From Verrucomicrobiales bacterium (GTDB lineage: Bacteria > Verrucomicrobiota > Verrucomicrobiia > Verrucomicrobiales > SKLO01), in NCBI GenBank assembly GCA_007123195.1, contig SKLO01000001.1, forward strand, positions 1 through 9,761: a stretch of DNA of 9,761 bases, read 5' to 3'. Both the position numbers and the translations under genes were made by a program. This document shows, piece after piece, positions 1 through 8,966 of this stretch. Numbering within the stretch: position 1 is the first letter of the stretch; each line of letters begins with the position of its first letter. The notes beneath the pieces were generated by a model that saw nothing but the letters and a program-made list of their open reading frames with translations, was not told the DNA's origin and searched no databases.

Positions 1-7
1 CGCACAA

Positions 8-44
8 GAGGTCGAATTGCGCCAATTCAACCTACGGGGCTGCC
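8..44. repeat. 37-bp intergenic palindromic repeat, copy 1
   Basis: This is one of two copies that match at 36 of 37 positions; the other is at 261-297 in the same orientation. The only difference is A24 here against C277 there. The inner part is an inverted repeat: GAATTG (14-19), a CGC centre (20-22) and CAATTC (23-28). It extends to AGGT (9-12) against ACCT (30-33), with one C-A mismatch at 13/29. The element could therefore fold as an 11-bp stem with a 3-nt loop. It lies outside any gene, downstream of the fumarase. It resembles a REP-type extragenic palindrome; that identity is inference. Confidence 0.8.
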
Positions 45-260
45 GCCGATGGGCCGCTTCATCAGCCCCCTCCGCTGCCCCCTGCCGCATCGCCTCGTCC
101 CGGCCTCGCAGGCGCCCCCGCCCCCGTAGGGCGGGCCTCCGACCCGCCTTGGGTGCGGGTGGTTCGTTCCCTGCGCCTGCTTCCATCGCGGGTTCTTTCG
201 CCCTCTGCGAATGGAACCTGCGCGTGGTCCCGACCACCAGCCCGCCCGCACCGCGCCCAC
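45..260. other. Non-coding palindrome-rich spacer
   Basis: I find no credible gene here. The open frames on both strands are compositionally biased (Arg/Pro/Ala-rich), mutually overlapping and resemble no family I know. Several short inverted repeats are visible: TTCGC/GCGAA at 197-201 and 207-211, GTGGT/ACCAC at 224-228 and 233-237, and TTCCAT/ATGGAA at 181-186 and 211-216. The last overlaps the first, so the two would be alternative folds. It reads as a mosaic of small extragenic repeats between the two 37-bp copies. Confidence 0.55.
128..150. repeat. GGCGGG/CCCGCC stem-loop
   Basis: GGCGGG (130-135) and CCCGCC (143-148) are perfect complements around a 7-nt centre. A-T and G-T pairs extend the stem to 128-150. 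The 12 bases at 142-153 recur in inverted orientation at 300-311, so the spacer reuses the same building block. There is no adjacent T-run, so an intrinsic terminator is not supported. Confidence 0.55.
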
Positions 261-297
261 GAGGTCGAATTGCGCCCATTCAACCTACGGGGCTGCC
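261..297. repeat. 37-bp intergenic palindromic repeat, copy 2
   Basis: This is the second copy of the element at 8-44, offset by 253 bp in the same orientation. C277 replaces A24 and breaks one base pair of the central GAATTG/CAATTC arm, so this copy is the more degenerate palindrome. It abuts, and shares two bases with, the CCCGCC/GGCGGG hairpin at 296-310. Confidence 0.8.
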
Positions 298-310
298 CGC
301 CCAAGGCGGG
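296..310 (-). terminator. Possible hairpin terminator downstream of fumC
   Basis: CCCGCC (296-301) and GGCGGG (305-310) form a 6-bp all-GC stem with a 3-nt loop, about 50 nt past the fumarase stop codon on the minus strand. There is no U-tract on either side, so it is not a canonical intrinsic terminator. It may act as a 3'-end stabiliser or attenuating hairpin, or simply be part of the repeat mosaic. Confidence 0.3.
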
Positions 311-359
311 TGATGGTCCAGCCAGGGAGCCGCGCTCTGCGCCCCTGACACTCTACCTG

Positions 360-1763
360 TCACCCCGGCCGGGTCATGGATGCCGGATCGAGCGCGGCGT
401 TCAACTCGTCCTCGGTCAGGCCGAGGTCGTCGAGTTGGTCGAGGCAAAGCTCGCGCACGGTCCGTCCGGTGGTGACCGATTCCTTGGCGATCGCCGCCGC
501 CCGGTCGTAGCCGATGCGGGCGTTCAACGAGGTCACCATCGCCAGGCTGTATTCGATCAGCTCCTCGCAGCGCTCGACGTTGGCCTCGATGCCCTCGATG
601 CATTTTTCGCGGAACACGTGGCTGACGTTGGTCAGCAGGCTGATCGATTCCAGCAGCGCCCCGGCCATGGCCGGCATCATCACGTTGAGTTCCAGGTTCC
701 CGTTGGCGGCGCACCAGGTGATGGTGGCGTCGTTGCCGAACACCCGGGCACACACCTGCATCACGCTTTCGGCCATCACCGGGTTGACCTTGCCGGGCAT
801 GATCGAGCTTCCCGGCTGGGTGGCCGGCAGGCGCAGCTCGCCGATGCCGCAGCGAGGTCCCGAGCCGAGCAGGCGGATGTCGTTGGCGATCTTGAACAGC
901 GAGGTGGCCACGGTCTTGAGCTGGCCCGACACCTCGACCACCGCGTCCTTGGCTGCCTGGGCCTCGAAGTGGTCGGCCGCCTCGCGCCAGGGCAGGCCGG
1001 TCTCGGCCGCCAGGATCGCGATCGCCTTGGTGGGAAAGTCCGGATGGCAATTCAGGCCGGTGCCCACCGCCGTGCCCCCGAGCGGCAGCTCGAGCAGCGC
1101 CTCGATCGCGCGGTCGAGGCGCGCCACCGCCAGTTCGGTTTGGCGGGCGAAGCCGCCGAATTCCTGCCCCAGACGCACCGGGGTGGCGTCCATCAGGTGG
1201 GTGCGGCCGATCTTGAGCACGGTATCGAAGGCGTCGCGCTTGGCCGCCAAGGCCTGCTGCAGGGCCGCCAACGCCGGCTTGAGCTGGTCGCGCAGCTGCA
1301 GGCCCGCCGCAAGGTGGATGGCGGTGGGGAAGGTGTCGTTGCTCGACTGGCCCAGGTTGACGTGGTCGTTGGGATGAACCGGGTCCTTGGCGCCGATGGG
1401 GTTCCCGGCCAGCTGGCAGCAGCGGTTCGAGATCACCTCGTTGGCGTTCATGTTGGTGCTGGTGCCGGACCCGGTCTGGAAGGTGTCGACCACAAAATGG
1501 TCGTCCAGTCTGCCGGCCGCCACCTCGGCGGCCGCCTCGGCGATCAGGTCCGCCACTTCGGCATTGAGCAGCCCGAGGTCGTGGTTGGCCCGGGCCGCGG
1601 CACCCTTGATGCGGCCGTAGGCGTGGATCAGGGCCACCGGCGCCGGCCGACCACTGACCGGAAAATTGAGGACGGCGCGCTGGGTCGAGGCGCCATACAG
1701 CGCGTCCGCGGGAACCTCCATGGCGCCCATGGAGTCGCGTTCAAGGCGGATTTCTGTGCTCAT
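360..1763 (-). CDS. fumC: Class II fumarate hydratase (fumarase C)
   Basis: This protein of 467 residues, the same length as E. coli FumC, is predicted to interconvert fumarate and (S)-malate in the TCA cycle as a cytoplasmic homotetramer without an iron-sulfur cluster. The start MSTEIRLERDSMGAMEVPAD aligns with the family N-terminus, and a weak AAAGG lies 8 nt upstream; in-frame extension further upstream shows no homology. Superfamily blocks are intact: TGSGTSTNMNANEV (97-110), HPNDHVNLGQSSND (130-143), GRTHLMDATP (186-195) with H189, and the signature loop GSSIMPGKVNP (318-328) carrying the expected catalytic S319 plus K325 and N327. GRTHL and NLELNVMMP match fumarases; aspartase typically has GRTQLQDAVP. 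It diverges from rpsN across a shared upstream region. It appears complete, and no frameshift is seen. Confidence 0.96.
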   Translation of the reverse strand: MSTEIRLERDSMGAMEVPADALYGASTQRAVLNFPVSGRPAPVALIHAYGRIKGAAARANHDLGLLNAEVADLIAEAAAEVAAGRLDDHFVVDTFQTGSGTSTNMNANEVISNRCCQLAGNPIGAKDPVHPNDHVNLGQSSNDTFPTAIHLAAGLQLRDQLKPALAALQQALAAKRDAFDTVLKIGRTHLMDATPVRLGQEFGGFARQTELAVARLDRAIEALLELPLGGTAVGTGLNCHPDFPTKAIAILAAETGLPWREAADHFEAQAAKDAVVEVSGQLKTVATSLFKIANDIRLLGSGPRCGIGELRLPATQPGSSIMPGKVNPVMAESVMQVCARVFGNDATITWCAANGNLELNVMMPAMAGALLESISLLTNVSHVFREKCIEGIEANVERCEELIEYSLAMVTSLNARIGYDRAAAIAKESVTTGRTVRELCLDQLDDLGLTEDELNAALDPASMTRPG

Positions 1764-1771
1764 GCGAATGG

Positions 1772-1776
1772 CCTTT
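1772..1776 (-). promoter_or_regulatory. Weak ribosome binding site for fumC
   Basis: The minus strand reads AAAGG 8 nt before the fumC ATG. It is a partial Shine-Dalgarno match at plausible spacing and supports the start at 1763. Most other genes here have no clear Shine-Dalgarno sequence. Confidence 0.4.
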
Positions 1777-1795
1777 CGGGCTGCGTCCGGGCGGT

Positions 1796-1873
1796 TCAAC
1801 CCTTGACCAGATAGACAAAGGCGAACAGGCCGGCGAGCAGAAAGGCGGTGGCGACGAGAATTCCTACGATCAT
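1796..1873 (-). CDS. Possible 25-residue hydrophobic small protein upstream of fumC
   Basis: A 25-codon ATG-to-TGA frame encodes almost only hydrophobic residues (MIVGILVATAFLLAGL at the start, VYLVKG at the end). This would form a single membrane span with a positively charged end. It lies 32 bp upstream of fumC on the same strand. No Shine-Dalgarno sequence precedes it: the minus strand reads CACCTCC there. A promoter-like element ends only 10 nt before its ATG, so translation would be nearly leaderless. The frame can be extended upstream to 2011, but that part is Pro/Gly-rich and unconvincing. I recognise no family. It could be a real membrane microprotein, a fumC leader peptide or chance. 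Confidence 0.25.
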   Translation of the reverse strand: MIVGILVATAFLLAGLFAFVYLVKG

Positions 1874-1883
1874 GATCCGGAGG

Positions 1884-1911
1884 TGTATAACCGGGTTCGG
1901 CCCCAATGCAA
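1884..1911 (-). promoter_or_regulatory. Candidate promoter for fumC
   Basis: On the minus strand, TTGCAT (1906-1911) and TATACA (1884-1889) are separated by 16 bp. They match the sigma-70 consensus at 3 of 6 and 4 of 6 positions. Transcription would start near 1877, reading the small hydrophobic ORF and then fumC. The match is weak in GC-rich DNA, but it lies where a fumC promoter is expected. Confidence 0.3.
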
Positions 1912-1986
1912 GCCGGACCTCGCAGCCGCCTGTTCCCGGGGCCGGGGGCCTCGGCAGCGGCGACGCGGTGATTTTTTCCGGTTTCC

Positions 1987-2021
1987 CGGTTGCCAACCGT
2001 CTGGAAGGCACTACCTTCCGG
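1987..2021 (+). promoter_or_regulatory. Tandem hairpins in the rpsN leader
   Basis: There are two adjacent inverted repeats. CGGTT (1987-1991) pairs with AACCG (1995-1999) around GCC. CTGGAAGG (2001-2008) pairs with CCTTCCGG (2014-2021) around CACTA, with one G-U wobble. The second hairpin ends 9 nt before the rpsN ATG, where a ribosome binding site would lie, and no Shine-Dalgarno sequence is visible. No gene ends just upstream on either strand, so a terminator role is unlikely. A translational control element for S14 is plausible but is inference. Confidence 0.4.
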
Positions 2022-2030
2022 GCTCAGAAT

Positions 2031-2300
2031 ATGGCCAAGAAAGCGTGGATCGAACGAAACAAGCGCCGTGAGCGTACGGTGAGCAAGTACGTGGAGTTGC
2101 GCAAGCAGCTCAAGGCGGAGAAGGACTACATCGGTCTGTCGATGCTGCCGCGGGACGCGAGCCCGACCCGGCTCGTCAACCGTTGCGAGGTCACCGGCCG
2201 CCGCCGCGCCTTCATCCGCCGTTTCAAGCTCTCCCGGATCACCTTCCGCGAACTGGCTTCTCAGGGGATGATCCCCGGCGTCACCAAGTCCAGTTGGTAG
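2031..2300 (+). CDS. rpsN: Small ribosomal subunit protein uS14, zinc-independent type
   Basis: This 89-residue protein starts MAKKAWIERNKRRERTV and ends GMIPGVTKSSW, the standard S14 C-terminus. S14 binds 16S rRNA in the head of the 30S subunit. Conserved blocks are LPRDASPTRLVNRCEVTGR (39-57) and FKLSRITFRELA (65-76). There is one cysteine (C52) and no CxxC pair, so this is the zinc-free form. Its length equals the 89-residue YhzA-type S14 of Bacillus and is shorter than E. coli S14 (about 101). The frame is open upstream to 1848, but that stretch does not look like S14, so the ATG at 2031 is chosen. It sits outside the usual ribosomal protein cluster, which elsewhere places S14 between L5 and S8; the neighbours here are fumC (divergent) and an FmdB-type gene. 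No clear Shine-Dalgarno sequence. Confidence 0.97.
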   Translation: MAKKAWIERNKRRERTVSKYVELRKQLKAEKDYIGLSMLPRDASPTRLVNRCEVTGRRRAFIRRFKLSRITFRELASQGMIPGVTKSSW

Positions 2301-2367
2301 CCTCCGGCGATTCGATCCGCCCCGCCGTGGACGCGCGCCGCCAGGCCGCGTGTTCCCAACCGGAACC

Positions 2368-2383
2368 CGCCCGAAATCGGGCG
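2368..2383 (+). terminator. GC hairpin between rpsN and the zinc-ribbon gene
   Basis: CGCCCG (2368-2373) and CGGGCG (2378-2383) form a perfect 6-bp stem around AAAT, 68 nt after the rpsN stop. No T-run follows, so it is only a weak terminator candidate. The rest of the 177-bp gap (2301-2477) shows no convincing gene or consensus promoter. Confidence 0.3.
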
Positions 2384-2477
2384 CACCGGCCCGCGGCAGG
2401 GTGGGACAGGCGACCGGAGGCGGCACGACGGGTGTGGAGAGCGTATTCAAGATGTTCCAAAGGGAATTTCATCCGTC

Positions 2478-2729
2478 ATGCCGGTTTACCAATACATCGC
2501 CGTCGACGCCGACCAATCCTGCCCGGTCTGCCGCCGTGGTTTCGACCTGCGGCGCCCGGTCGATCGTGCGCCGCTCGAACAATGCCCGCTTTGCCGCCAC
2601 CCGGTGCGCAAGGTGGTCAGCACTTTCAATACTCCCAAGATCACCAAACCTCTGTCGGTGAGCGACGCCAAAAAGGCGGGCTTCACCGTGTTGGAAAAAC
2701 GGGACCAGGGCGTCTACGAGCGCCTTTGA
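2478..2729 (+). CDS. FmdB-like zinc-ribbon protein
   Basis: This 83-residue protein starts MPVYQYIAVD, like the MPxYEY opening of the FmdB/CxxC_CxxC_SSSS zinc-ribbon family. Two cysteine pairs, C15-P-V-C18 and C36-P-L-C39, are 17 residues apart and should bind one zinc ion. The C-terminal part (KPLSVSDAKKAGFTVLEKRDQGVYERL) differs from the Ser-rich tails common in the family. FmdB was named as a putative regulator near formamidase genes, but most homologues have no established role. An AAAGGGA lies 12 nt before the ATG, slightly far for a Shine-Dalgarno sequence. The next gene follows after 42 bp on the same strand, suggesting co-transcription. Family placement is fairly firm; function is unknown. 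Confidence 0.8.
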   Translation: MPVYQYIAVDADQSCPVCRRGFDLRRPVDRAPLEQCPLCRHPVRKVVSTFNTPKITKPLSVSDAKKAGFTVLEKRDQGVYERL

Positions 2730-2771
2730 CCGCCGCGCCGACGGTCAAACAACCTTGCGTCCCGTCTACTG

Positions 2772-4256
2772 ATGGACCCTTCCAGTTGGCTCACCTTCCA
2801 GGCAATCGTTCAGTCCCTGAACGAGGCTGTTTCCCCCGTGCTGCCCGCGTTTGACCCCGGGGTCCTCCCGCCCGCCCCGCTGGCCGCCGCTGAAACGGCC
2901 GCCGCGACCACCGGGTCGGGGATCGGTCTGTGGACCCTGCTGCTGCTGGCCGGTGCCTGCATTCTGGTCAACGCCCTGTTCGTCGCCGCCGAGTCGTCGA
3001 TGGTCAAGGTGCGCCCCCGACAACTGGAGGAGGCGATGGAACAAGGGCGCCGCGGCACCCGCTCGGCCGCGCTGGTGACCGCACGGCTGGATCGCTTCCT
3101 CTCGACCAGCCAGCTGGCGATCACCCTGGCCAGCATCGCGCTTGGCATGGTTGCCGAGCGATTGCTGGTGGCCTGGATCGGGCCGTGGCTGGCGGGACTG
3201 GGACTGCCGCTGCCGTTGTGGGTTTGGACTGCCGTGGCGCTGGCGCTGGCGCTCGGCCTGGCCGGTTACCTGCACGTGGTGTTCGGTGAACTGATCCCGC
3301 GCACTGTCGCCAGCCGGCGCCCGCTGGCCACCCTGCTGCTGGTGGCCACGCCGCTGCGGCTGCTCTACCTTGGCGGCGGTTGGCTGGCCAGGATCATGAA
3401 CCACAGCGCCAACCTGTTGCTGCGGCGGGTGTTCCGGCTGGAACCCATGAACGGCGTGGCCCACGTCCACAGCGAGGAGGACCTGCGCCAAATCGTCGCC
3501 GGCAGCGAACTCAGTTCCGAGGTCACGCCCACGGAGAAGGACATCCTGCTCAACGCGCTCAATTTGAATGAGTTGACCGTGCGGGAGATCATGACGCCGC
3601 GGTCGGAGGTGGTGGCGCTGGACGTCACCCACCCGCTGCCGCAGAACCTCAAGACCGCGCTTGATTCCAAGCACACCCGGTTTCCTCTGATCAAGGGGCA
3701 TCTGGATGAAACCATCGGCCTGATCCACATGAAGGACGTGGTCCGGTTGATCAGCGATCCGGAGGGTGACCTGCGCAACATCAAGCGCCAGATCCACGCG
3801 GTGCCGGAGACCATCACGGTCGACAACCTGCTCAAGTTCTTCCTCGAAAAGCGCGCCCATCTGGCGCTGGTGGTCGACGAGTTCGGCGGCGCGCTCGGCA
3901 TTGCCACGCTGGACAACGTGCTGGAGGAACTGGTCGGCGACATCCAGGACGAATTCGACGTGGAGGAACCCGAGTTCACCCGCATCGACGACAACGAGTT
4001 CATCGTCGAGGGCGGGCTCGGCCTGTATGAACTGGAGGAACTGGCCGGGTTGGAACTCGACAGCAGCGACGTCAGCACGGTCGGCGGCTACGTCACCCAC
4101 ATGCTCGGGCGCCTGCCTGAGACCGGCGAGAAGGTCATCATCGGCGAATACGAGGTCACCGCGATCAAGACCGACGGCCGCCGGGTGGAGCAACTGCGCT
4201 TCTGCAAGAGCGGTAGCCAACCCGAGTCCGGCGTCGCCGCCTGGGAGCAGCCCTGA
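2772..4256 (+). CDS. CNNM/CorC-family membrane protein (DUF21, CBS pair, CorC_HlyC)
   Basis: This is a 494-residue inner-membrane protein of the family often annotated 'hemolysin family protein', whose bacterial members include magnesium transporters or efflux-associated proteins (CorB/CorC, MpfA). Order: a Pro/Ala-rich N-terminal extension (1-50), the DUF21 membrane domain (about 52-215, with NALFVAAESSMVKVR at 67-81 and FGELIPRTVA at 171-180), two CBS motifs (VREIMTPRSEVVAL at 270-283; HLALVVDEFGGALGIATLDN at 363-382), and a CorC_HlyC domain (about 400-477). CBS pairs in this family bind adenine nucleotides. The extension is longer than usual; a GTG at 2838 is a possible later start, but the ATG is placed well after the preceding gene. 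It is complete and ends 11 bp from the convergent pump gene. Ion specificity cannot be told from sequence. Confidence 0.93.
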   Translation: MDPSSWLTFQAIVQSLNEAVSPVLPAFDPGVLPPAPLAAAETAAATTGSGIGLWTLLLLAGACILVNALFVAAESSMVKVRPRQLEEAMEQGRRGTRSAALVTARLDRFLSTSQLAITLASIALGMVAERLLVAWIGPWLAGLGLPLPLWVWTAVALALALGLAGYLHVVFGELIPRTVASRRPLATLLLVATPLRLLYLGGGWLARIMNHSANLLLRRVFRLEPMNGVAHVHSEEDLRQIVAGSELSSEVTPTEKDILLNALNLNELTVREIMTPRSEVVALDVTHPLPQNLKTALDSKHTRFPLIKGHLDETIGLIHMKDVVRLISDPEGDLRNIKRQIHAVPETITVDNLLKFFLEKRAHLALVVDEFGGALGIATLDNVLEELVGDIQDEFDVEEPEFTRIDDNEFIVEGGLGLYELEELAGLELDSSDVSTVGGYVTHMLGRLPETGEKVIIGEYEVTAIKTDGRRVEQLRFCKSGSQPESGVAAWEQP

Positions 4257-4267
4257 CCAACCCGCCA

Positions 4268-7525
<3,258 letters not shown>

Positions 7526-7546
7526 GGATCGGTGGGAAAAGTGTCA

Positions 7547-7567
7547 GGAGTCGGGAGTCGGGAGTCG
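7547..7567. repeat. Heptamer tandem repeat, three copies of GGAGTCG
   Basis: There are three perfect adjacent copies of GGAGTCG (7547-7553, 7554-7560, 7561-7567), followed by degenerate related sequence (GAAGTCGGAGGTCGG) to about 7589. It begins 21 bp upstream of the pump start codon, inside the gap between the fusion protein and pump genes. It would be transcribed within the operon mRNA. Confidence 0.8.
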
Positions 7568-7622
7568 GCGGTGAGAAGTCGGAGGTCGGTCAGTGATCAT
7601 TCAAGTGCCGGCAGGCAGTGTG

Positions 7623-7644
7623 GGGTAGACATTCTTGTCTGCCC
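7623..7644. repeat. Short extragenic stem-loop repeat (TAGACA-TTCT-TGTCTG)
   Basis: GGGTAGACA (7623-7631) and TGTCTGCCC (7636-7644) form a 9-bp stem around TTCT, with one T-G wobble. Together with the heptamer repeat it occupies the 175-bp gap (7526-7700), in which I see no gene. From memory, similar TAGACATTCTTGTCTGCC-like elements recur between genes in some Verrucomicrobiota; I could not check this. No U-tract follows on either strand, so termination between MFP and pump is not supported. Confidence 0.6.
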
Positions 7645-7700
7645 TGTCAATGGCTGGTCATTGCCAAGGCAACACACCACACACAGCAGTGGGGCAGCGA

Positions 7701-8936
7701 TCAGGGGGCGGTGGTTTGTGAGGGCTCGGCGCTGTCGCTTTCGTTTTCATTCTCGTTTTCGTTTTCCCTTGCGGCATCGCCATCGGCCGGGTCGTCCTCG
7801 GCCAGCAGCCGCACCGGCATGCCGGCCACCACCATTGACAGCGGCGTCAGCGCCACCATCTCGCCGTCCTCCAACCCGGCGGTGACAAGCCGGCGGTCGC
7901 CCTGGCTGCGGCTGACGGTCACCGTCCGCAGGTCGATGGTTTCGTCAGGACGCACCACCACCACGGTGTCGGGGCCGGCGAAGGCGCGCTGCGGCAGGGC
8001 CACGGCGCGGTCGAGCGTGATGCCGCGGATCCGAGCCTGGACGAACAGACCCGGTTGCAGCAGCGACCCCGCCGCGGGATCACTGCCGGGGTCTCCGGCC
8101 TCCACCCGCGCCACCAGGTATAGCGAGCGGCTGGCGCGGTCGATCTCGGCCCCGGTGCGCACGATCGGCGCCGTCCATCGGTGCTCCACCCCGCCGGCGC
8201 GCACCGTGAGTTCAGCCTCGGTGACACCATTGCCGCCAAGGTCGATGAAGGCGGCGTCGTCGAGCGACACCGGCAGGCGCACCTCGAACGGCGCGCTGGA
8301 ATAGATGTCGGCGATCGGGCTGCCGACCGCGGTGAAGCTGCCGAGGTCGAGGTGCACCTGGCGCACCCGGCCGTCGTAGGGCGCGCGCACCTCGGTGCGT
8401 TCGAGGTCGCGGCGCGCTTTGTCGACCGCTGATTCGGCGGCGCGCACGGCAGCTTCAGCGGAGGCCACATGCAAGCGCCGGGCGACCAGGTCGGAGGGTT
8501 CCCCGCCGCTGCCGAGTGTTTCCCAGTCGCGCACGGCCTGGAGGCTGCGGGCCTGTTCCTGGGACAACATCAGTCGCGCCTCGGCCAACCGCGCGCCGGC
8601 CTCGGCCTGCGCGGCGAGGTAATCGGCGGGATCGATCTTCAACAGCACCTCGCCGGCGTCGAAACGCTCGCCGGCGCGCAGCGCGTCGGCGACCTCGATC
8701 ACCCGGCCGGCCACCTCGGCCGCCAGTTGGGTTTCGGTCAGGGGTTCGATGAATCCCTGCGAGACCACCGACACCCTGGCGGGCGCCAGCTCGACCCTCT
8801 GCACGCGCACGGCCGGCGCGGGGCGTTCGGGATCGGCCTGCTCGGGTTCCGGCTTGAACATCCGCAGCAGGTAGACGCCGCCGACGCCCACGCCGAGCAC
8901 GACCGGCAGCAGCAGCAGTTGGTAGGGAACTTTCAT
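7701..8936 (-). CDS. RND efflux periplasmic adaptor (membrane fusion protein, HlyD/AcrA family)
   Basis: This 411-residue adaptor would link the inner-membrane pump to the outer-membrane factor. An N-terminal hydrophobic anchor (about 6-25, LLLLPVVLGVGVGGVYLL) lacks a lipobox cysteine, so it is probably a membrane anchor rather than a lipoprotein signal. Order: first half of the lipoyl domain (about 68-104, AEVAGRVIEV and GEVLLKIDPADY), an alpha-helical hairpin (about 105-180), the second lipoyl half (about 181-211, TEVRAPYDGRVRQVHLDLGS), the beta-barrel (about 216-305) and the membrane-proximal domain (to about 380). The C-terminus ends in an acidic Glu-Asn repeat (ENENENENE, 391-399), unlike the rest of the protein. 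The gene begins 30 bp after the OMF stop codon, so it is probably co-transcribed. No good Shine-Dalgarno sequence precedes it; the start is supported by the membrane anchor. Confidence 0.93.
   Translation of the reverse strand: MKVPYQLLLLPVVLGVGVGGVYLLRMFKPEPEQADPERPAPAVRVQRVELAPARVSVVSQGFIEPLTETQLAAEVAGRVIEVADALRAGERFDAGEVLLKIDPADYLAAQAEAGARLAEARLMLSQEQARSLQAVRDWETLGSGGEPSDLVARRLHVASAEAAVRAAESAVDKARRDLERTEVRAPYDGRVRQVHLDLGSFTAVGSPIADIYSSAPFEVRLPVSLDDAAFIDLGGNGVTEAELTVRAGGVEHRWTAPIVRTGAEIDRASRSLYLVARVEAGDPGSDPAAGSLLQPGLFVQARIRGITLDRAVALPQRAFAGPDTVVVVRPDETIDLRTVTVSRSQGDRRLVTAGLEDGEMVALTPLSMVVAGMPVRLLAEDDPADGDAARENENENENESDSAEPSQTTAP
7740..7766 (-). repeat. GAAAAC-type hexamer repeat at the MFP 3' end
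   Basis: Codons 391-399 of the adaptor alternate GAA/GAG with AAC/AAT, giving a Glu-Asn repeat with four Asn residues. The stretch is AT-richer than its surroundings. It looks like a simple-sequence expansion near the C-terminus, and its copy number may vary between strains. Confidence 0.75.
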
Positions 8937-8966
8937 GATGACATGGGAAACGACCGGCGATGGTGG

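Noticed and set aside
8..297. CRISPR array or attachment-site pair suggested by two 37-bp repeats
   Set aside because: Only two copies 253 bp apart with no regular spacers, no cas genes, and no integrase or cargo genes between them.
153..1814. Plus-strand open frame of 553 codons opposite fumC
   Set aside because: It lies antisense to a full fumarase with intact catalytic motifs; low-complexity shadow.
1848..2030. Upstream extension of rpsN to 150 residues
   Set aside because: S14 homologues begin at MAKK; the added residues show no S14 similarity and contain the leader hairpins.
1764..2450. In-frame upstream extension of fumC to a 696-residue protein
   Set aside because: The extension crosses rpsN in antisense and contains a different composition; the ATG at 1763 matches the FumC N-terminus and family length.
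2183..2854. Plus-strand frame of 223 codons overlapping rpsN and the zinc-ribbon gene
   Set aside because: It is out of frame with two recognised genes and is Arg/Pro-rich without domain features.
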